A stretch of 6,737 bases of DNA from an uncultured Opitutaceae bacterium (GTDB lineage Bacteria; Verrucomicrobiota; Verrucomicrobiia; Opitutales; Opitutaceae): NCBI GenBank assembly GCA_937128785.1, contig CAKZMS010000074.1, positions 1 through 6,737 on the forward strand, in the 5' to 3' direction. Position numbers and translations under genes: made by a program. A model generated the notes under the pieces. It ran no database searches. It saw only the letters and a program-made list of their open reading frames with translations, and was not told the DNA's origin. Below, one piece after another: positions 5,350-6,737 of the stretch (position 1 is the stretch's first letter; each line of letters begins with the position of its first letter).

Positions 5350-5379
5350 TTTCAGCCTTCCAGCTTTCAGCGTTTCAGC
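5350..5379 (-). repeat. Short tandem GCTGAAA heptamer array
   Basis: On the minus strand GCTGAAA, GCTGAAA, GCTGGAA and GCTGAAA follow each other at steps of 8, 7 and 8 bp (5379 down to 5350). The array sits 12 bp beyond the yceH stop and 18 bp from the CACNGAG inverted repeat. It is non-coding and its role is unknown. Confidence 0.7.
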
Positions 5380-5391
5380 TTTTCCAAACCC

Positions 5392-6099
5392 TCACCCTCC
5401 CAGCGACTCAGGCAACTGCGCCAGCTCTTCCCGCAAAGCAGTTACCTCCGCTTCCAACACGGCGATTCGCTTTTCAGCTGCGGCAGGTAGTTTCATTTCT
5501 ACCGCCAAAGGAGCGGCCTTCGCCTCACGGTCAGAGTCGGCAAAATTCTGCGTAGCAGCCTGACTCGCTCCCTCAACAATCAGCGCCGTCCAACGCGCCT
5601 CCTTCTGGCCGGGTTGCCGCTCCAGCTTCTGCACCAACGCGCCATCTGGTCGCTCGACCAGATCCTGCAGGAGCTCTTCGGTTCCAGCCAAATCCGACAC
5701 CGCCGCCAGCCGTTCGCAATTTCCTCGCAGGCCCGCAGCCGTCTGTGGCCCCCGGAGCATCAATTCACACATGAAGGCCTGCGCCGCGGGCTCGATCGGC
5801 CATATCTCCCCAAACTTGTGCCGATACTTGATGGCCCGGGAATTGGCCCCCGAGAACAGCGTGAGCAGATGTTTGTCTCGCAGGAGTTCAATGGCCGCGG
5901 CGACCTCGGCCTCCCCCACGTCCATCACCGGGTTCCGGTTGTTCTTCTGATTACACGCATTGACCAACGAATTGAGCGACAGCGGATAAACATCCGGCGT
6001 CGTCGCCTCCTTCTCCATCAGACACCCCAACACCCGCGCCTCCAGAGCAGACAACACGGGTCCGTGACCATCAAGTGAAGATTCTGAGTTATCGGACAT
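5392..6099 (-). CDS. yceH: YceH family protein (DUF480)
   Basis: The 235-residue product matches the DUF480/YceH family (E. coli YceH is about 215 residues). Its tandem winged-helix domains suggest nucleic-acid or protein binding, but the biochemical role is not established. The first domain opens with LSALEARVLGCLMEKEATTP (17-36) and continues through YPLSLNSLVNACNQKNNRNPVM (38-59), the strongest family signature. The second includes MLRGPQTAAGLRGNCERL (114-131) and LVQKLERQPGQKEARW (155-170). A short C-terminal heptad-like stretch, EKRIAVLEAEVTALREEL (209-226), is a probable coiled coil, also found in E. coli YceH. The region 180-205 is Ala-rich and less conserved. The gene starts 9 nt after the stop of the upstream pseudouridine synthase gene and is probably cotranscribed with it. 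No good Shine-Dalgarno sequence is visible. Confidence 0.93.
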   Translation of the reverse strand: MSDNSESSLDGHGPVLSALEARVLGCLMEKEATTPDVYPLSLNSLVNACNQKNNRNPVMDVGEAEVAAAIELLRDKHLLTLFSGANSRAIKYRHKFGEIWPIEPAAQAFMCELMLRGPQTAAGLRGNCERLAAVSDLAGTEELLQDLVERPDGALVQKLERQPGQKEARWTALIVEGASQAATQNFADSDREAKAAPLAVEMKLPAAAEKRIAVLEAEVTALREELAQLPESLGG

Positions 6100-6108
6100 G
6101 GCGGTACT

Positions 6109-6737
6109 TCACGACTCCAGAGGAGAACTCTCAATCCAACCAGGAGGCTCATCCACAAAACTCACCCGCTCGCCGCTCAAGGGGTGATCGAAGCTCAACT
6201 TCCAGCTGTGCAAGCAAAGCGGCGGATCATCGACCGAGAGTGTTCCGGGGGCACCGGGTTGGGCCGGTTTCTGACCATAAATGGGATCACCGACCACGGG
6301 GTGCCCAAGACTTTGCAGATGGAGCCGAATCTGGTGAGTGCGGCCGGTGAGCGGCTTCGCCTCCAAGACGCTGGTGTCATCACTTTCTCGATACGAAACC
6401 ACGGTGAACGCCGTGCGGGCTTCGCGACCACTGTCCGGATCGATCGAACGATTCCCCCCCGGCCCCACATTGTCACCAATGGGCGCTTCGCAGGAAAAAT
6501 TCTGATCCCCGGGGCGGCCGTGCACGCGCACGAGATAGGTCTTTTCCACCGTTCCTTGTTCGAACTGCGGCTGGAGTCGGCGGGCCACCCGTCGGGTTCG
6601 CGAACACACCACCAATCCGCTGGTATTGGCATCCAATCGATGCGCGGGCCGCGGGTGATGCGGCGCGTAAAGTTGGGTCAGAAGGTAGTCGAGGGTGTTG
6701 CGCTTGAAGCGGCCTCCCGGGTGCATCGGTAAGGGGG
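6109..6737 (-). CDS. RluA-family RNA pseudouridine synthase, 5' end cut off by the window
   Basis: This enzyme isomerises uridine to pseudouridine in rRNA or tRNA. The catalytic motif HRLDANTSGL is present (29-38 counting from the Met at 6726, with catalytic Asp32), followed by EKTYLVRVHG (61-70) and TGRTHQIRLHLQSLGHPVVGDPIYG (127-151), typical of the RluA branch. The frame stays open through the right edge and reads PLP before that Met. PLPMHPGGRFKRNTL fits the internal family block before the catalytic motif, so the Met is internal and the true start, possibly with an S4 domain, lies outside. The target site (RluA-, RluC- or RluD-like) cannot be decided from this fragment. It is followed after 9 nt by yceH. 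Confidence 0.92.
   Translation of the reverse strand, partial: PLPMHPGGRFKRNTLDYLLTQLYAPHHPRPAHRLDANTSGLVVCSRTRRVARRLQPQFEQGTVEKTYLVRVHGRPGDQNFSCEAPIGDNVGPGGNRSIDPDSGREARTAFTVVSYRESDDTSVLEAKPLTGRTHQIRLHLQSLGHPVVGDPIYGQKPAQPGAPGTLSVDDPPLCLHSWKLSFDHPLSGERVSFVDEPPGWIESSPLES

Noticed and set aside
5614..6078. A 154-codon plus-strand open frame
   Set aside because: It is antisense to yceH, whose family signatures run through the same region. The Arg/Gln-rich translation looks like a shadow.
6184..6732. A 182-codon plus-strand open frame over the right edge
   Set aside because: It is antisense to the RluA-family gene, whose catalytic motifs are intact, and its translation resembles no family.

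Overview
The window looks like chromosomal DNA from a moderately high-GC bacterium, read across an ordinary housekeeping and ion-transport backbone with a short accessory stretch in the middle. No taxon-specific marker gene is present. Intergenic repeats built from CACNGAG-type heptamers and tandem GCTGAAA units, together with several starts that lack a Shine-Dalgarno sequence, remind me of Verrucomicrobiota and related lineages. That is recollection and inference only.

Left part (1-2997, minus strand): the first three genes of an Mrp/Mnh-type multisubunit Na+/H+ antiporter operon, in the order mrpA, mrpB, mrpC. mrpC runs off the left edge, and the remaining subunits (D to G) would be expected beyond it. 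The genes overlap (11 nt between A and B, 4 nt between B and C), so they are almost certainly cotranscribed and probably translationally coupled.

Middle part (2998-5391, plus strand): a divergent spacer leads to an ArsR-family repressor gene. Its perfect inverted-repeat operator lies between the inferred -35 and -10 boxes, and the predicted transcript start falls on or beside the ATG. Next comes an AHSA1/SRPBCC-fold protein, the usual partner of this repressor subfamily, but here a 172-bp element with 16-bp perfect terminal inverted repeats separates the two. A VapB (AbrB-fold)/VapC (PIN) toxin-antitoxin pair follows, preceded by a 13-bp direct repeat that may be its operator. Three gene junctions in this part (arsR/SRPBCC, SRPBCC/vapB, vapC/yceH) carry heptamer-built repeats with a period of about 9-11 bp. 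I saw none in the mrp or rluA-yceH blocks.

Right part (5392-6737, minus strand): an operon of an RluA-family pseudouridine synthase (5' end outside the window) followed after 9 nt by a yceH/DUF480 gene. It converges on vapC.

Most of the genes belong to known families. I do not see a new multi-gene system. The observations most worth a second look are the heptamer-built intergenic repeats, the element splitting the arsR-SRPBCC pair, and the operator-within-promoter, probably leaderless, layout of arsR.
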